From contig JAFWLX010000020.1 in assembly GCA_017510875.1 (NCBI GenBank), positions 1-7,572 of the forward strand: 7,572 bases of DNA, given 5' to 3'. The stretch comes from Atopobiaceae bacterium (GTDB taxonomy: Bacteria; Actinomycetota; Coriobacteriia; Coriobacteriales; Atopobiaceae). The notes beneath the pieces were generated by a model that had not been told where the DNA came from, made no database searches, and saw only the letters and a list, made by a program, of their open reading frames with translations. This document shows positions 5,508-7,572 of this stretch, piece after piece; position 1 is the stretch's first letter, and every line of letters starts with the position of its first letter. A program made the translations under genes and the position numbers.

Positions 5508-7572
5508 ATGGGTCGCAAGAAGAACAAGGAAAAGAAAGAAGAGAAGGCGCGCCTTCGACTTGCGCGCAAGCTTGCCAAGACCAACAGAAAGCTTGAGAAG
5601 TCATCTGACTCTGAGGTCACGCGTGAGGCTCTTGCCAAGCGTGCCGAGAAGCTCGAGCGCAAGCTGGAGAAGGCACGACAGACCAACGAGAAGGTTCATG
5701 GAAAGCGTACGGGAGGTGGCTCGGAGCGCATCTTTGAGTACACCCAAAACCGCGAGGTCAGCTGGCTGCGCTTTGACGACCGCGTACTCGACGAGGCCTT
5801 TGACGAGACCGTCCCGCTGTTTGAGCGCCTCAAGTTTGTCTCTATCTTTGGGTCAAACCTCGACGAGTGGTTTATGGTGCGCATAGGTGGCCTATCAGAC
5901 CTGGCATTGCTCAAGCACCAGCCCAGGGACAGCCGCACGGGCGAGACACCCTCCCAGCAGATAGAGACCGTACTCGCCATGCTACCCGCCCTCATCGAGC
6001 GCCAAGGCCAGGTCTTCTCCAGCATCGAGGCAAACCTTGCCGGTTCGGGCCTTACCCGCGTGGCACCCTCCGACCTCACCGATGCCGACCTCAACCGCAT
6101 CGCTCAGTTCTTTGACGCGCGCATTGCCCCCATCATCTCGCCCATGATCATCGATCCGCGTCACCCCTTCCCCAACCTCAAGAACGGTCGTCTTTATGTT
6201 GCGTGCTCGCTTGACGGCCCCGAGGAGACAGGGATGCTTGGCATTGTTGAGGTCCCCCACTCGCTTGACCGCGTGGTGCCTTTGCCCTCAACCCCACGCA
6301 ACTACCGCTATATCCTGCTTGAGGACCTGATGCTCTTCCGCCTGAGCGACTGCTTTGGAGACTACGAGCCCACCAGCTCTGCAATCATCCGCGTCACACG
6401 CAACGCTGACATCGACCCTGATGGCGACGGCCTTGACGAGGACGAGGACTACCGCCAGCACATGCGCCAGATCCTACGCGAGCGCCTGCGCCTGCAGGCC
6501 GTGAGGCTCGAGATTGACGGATCTTTGCCCACGGCTCTTGAGAACTTCCTCTCTGACTCGATGCACCTCACGCCCAACCGCGTGTTCCATACCAACATGC
6601 CCCTTGATCTGGGCTATGTCTACGGTCTTGAGGGCTGCATACCCGACATCTCGCGCACGCGCCTGCTCTTTGACCCCTTTGAGCCGCAGCCCTCCCCCAT
6701 GGTTGACCCCGCTCGTCCCATGCTTGAGCAGGTTGAGGACCATGACATTCTGCTCTGCTATCCCTACGAGAGCATGAATCCCCTGCTGCGCCTGCTTAAG
6801 GAGGCCTCAAGCGACGATCGCTGCATCTCTATAAAGATCACCCTCTACCGCATTGCCAAACAGTCCAAGCTTTGCGAGAGCCTCATTGCCGCCGTTGAGA
6901 ACGGCAAGGAGGTCACGGTGCTCATGGAGCTGCGTGCCCGCTTTGACGAGGCCAACAACATTGCCTGGGCGGGGCGACTTGAGGATGCTGGCTGCACGGT
7001 CATCTATGGCTCCGAGGGCTTTAAGGTACACTCTAAGATCTGCCAGATCACCTATCACGACGGTGGTCACATCAAGCGCATCACCTGTCTGGGCACGGGC
7101 AACTTCAACGAGAAGACCGCACGTCTCTACTCAGACTTCATGCTGCTCACCGCCCATGAGCAGATTGGAGAGGACGGCAACACCTTCTTCCGCAACCTGT
7201 CGCTTGGCAATCTCCGCGGCACCTATCGTCACCTGGGAGTGGCACCTGTAGGCCTCAAGCCCTTGGTCATGCGCGGCCTTAACCGCGAGATCGAGCGCGC
7301 GCGCTCGGGCGAGGACGCACAGGTGTTCATGAAGATGAACTCGCTTACCGACCGCGACGTCATCGACAAGATTGCCGAGGCCTGTGCCGCTGGCGTGCGG
7401 GTGGTTCTTATCATCCGTGGCATCTGCTGCATCAGGGCAAACGTGAAGGGCTACACCGAGGGCCTGATGGTTCGCCAGATTGTGGGACGCTTCCTGGAGC
7501 ACACCCGCATCTATGCCTTTGGCACCCAAGCCGACACCATCTACCTGAGCAGCGCCGACATGATGACCCGCA
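5508..7572 (+). CDS. ppk: Polyphosphate kinase 1, lacking only its C-terminal end (runs off the right edge)
   Basis: Reversibly transfers the terminal phosphate of ATP onto inorganic polyphosphate. 688 residues are visible. NREVSWLRFDDRVLDEA begins at 81 and ERLKFVSIFGSNLDEWFMVR follows, both marks of the PPK1 N-domain. The catalytic part has RFDEANNIAWA, then KVHSK with the expected phosphorylated His508, LGTGNFNEKTARLYSDF, RGICCIRANV, and the second conserved His665 in EHTRIYAFG. The two histidines are 157 residues apart, as in E. coli PPK (435 and 592). The visible end, YLSSADMMTR, replaces the common ADWMPRN. The ATG is preceded seven bases upstream by AAAGGAT, and no other in-frame ATG occurs before residue 123. 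Unusually, about 70 residues rich in Lys, Arg and Glu, probably helical, precede the N-domain and end in a Gly-rich linker. Transcribed divergently from arcA. Confidence 0.97.
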   Translation, partial: MGRKKNKEKKEEKARLRLARKLAKTNRKLEKSSDSEVTREALAKRAEKLERKLEKARQTNEKVHGKRTGGGSERIFEYTQNREVSWLRFDDRVLDEAFDETVPLFERLKFVSIFGSNLDEWFMVRIGGLSDLALLKHQPRDSRTGETPSQQIETVLAMLPALIERQGQVFSSIEANLAGSGLTRVAPSDLTDADLNRIAQFFDARIAPIISPMIIDPRHPFPNLKNGRLYVACSLDGPEETGMLGIVEVPHSLDRVVPLPSTPRNYRYILLEDLMLFRLSDCFGDYEPTSSAIIRVTRNADIDPDGDGLDEDEDYRQHMRQILRERLRLQAVRLEIDGSLPTALENFLSDSMHLTPNRVFHTNMPLDLGYVYGLEGCIPDISRTRLLFDPFEPQPSPMVDPARPMLEQVEDHDILLCYPYESMNPLLRLLKEASSDDRCISIKITLYRIAKQSKLCESLIAAVENGKEVTVLMELRARFDEANNIAWAGRLEDAGCTVIYGSEGFKVHSKICQITYHDGGHIKRITCLGTGNFNEKTARLYSDFMLLTAHEQIGEDGNTFFRNLSLGNLRGTYRHLGVAPVGLKPLVMRGLNREIERARSGEDAQVFMKMNSLTDRDVIDKIAEACAAGVRVVLIIRGICCIRANVKGYTEGLMVRQIVGRFLEHTRIYAFGTQADTIYLSSADMMTR

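Overview
The window carries five protein genes with high-GC third codon positions, separated by AT-rich spacers. Protein style and gene content (arginine deiminase pathway, a streptococcal-type DcuC/YfcC antiporter, a low-GC-type TrpRS, PPK1) suggest a fermentative, anaerobic, moderately GC-rich Gram-positive, most likely in the Coriobacteriia (Atopobium/Olsenella-like). That taxonomic guess is inference from protein style, not from a marker search.

Layout. Four genes run on the minus strand, in transcription order: arcA (4989-3742, arginine deiminase), arcB (3623-2631, ornithine carbamoyltransferase), an arcD-like DcuC/YfcC-family transporter (2152-707) and trpS (517 to beyond the left edge, tryptophanyl-tRNA synthetase). 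Divergent from arcA, on the plus strand, ppk (5508 to beyond the right edge, polyphosphate kinase 1) begins. Strong hairpins lie in the arcA-arcB gap (3690-3727), after arcB (2529-2572) and after the transporter (652-675). The last is a good intrinsic terminator and separates trpS from the arc genes.

How the genes fit together. ArcD would bring in arginine in exchange for ornithine. ArcA hydrolyses arginine to citrulline and ammonia. ArcB splits citrulline phosphorolytically into ornithine and carbamoyl phosphate. The ATP-yielding enzyme, carbamate kinase (arcC), is not in this window: the slot after the transporter is taken by trpS, so arcC must be elsewhere if the pathway is complete. The divergent ppk makes polyphosphate from ATP. 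A link to ADI-derived ATP is only suggested by adjacency.

Regulation. The 518-bp arcA-ppk spacer holds a plausible arcA promoter whose -35 box lies inside a perfect 19-bp palindrome, two further short palindromes, and an extended -10 promoter for ppk. The 478-bp spacer before the transporter has a long-range 11-bp inverted repeat that could form alternative leader structures. All three arc genes share the same Shine-Dalgarno octamer, GAAAGGAG, each with a small hairpin just upstream. No mobile element, CRISPR array, tRNA or rRNA gene was seen. The genes are well-known families; the regulatory spacers are the least explained part.
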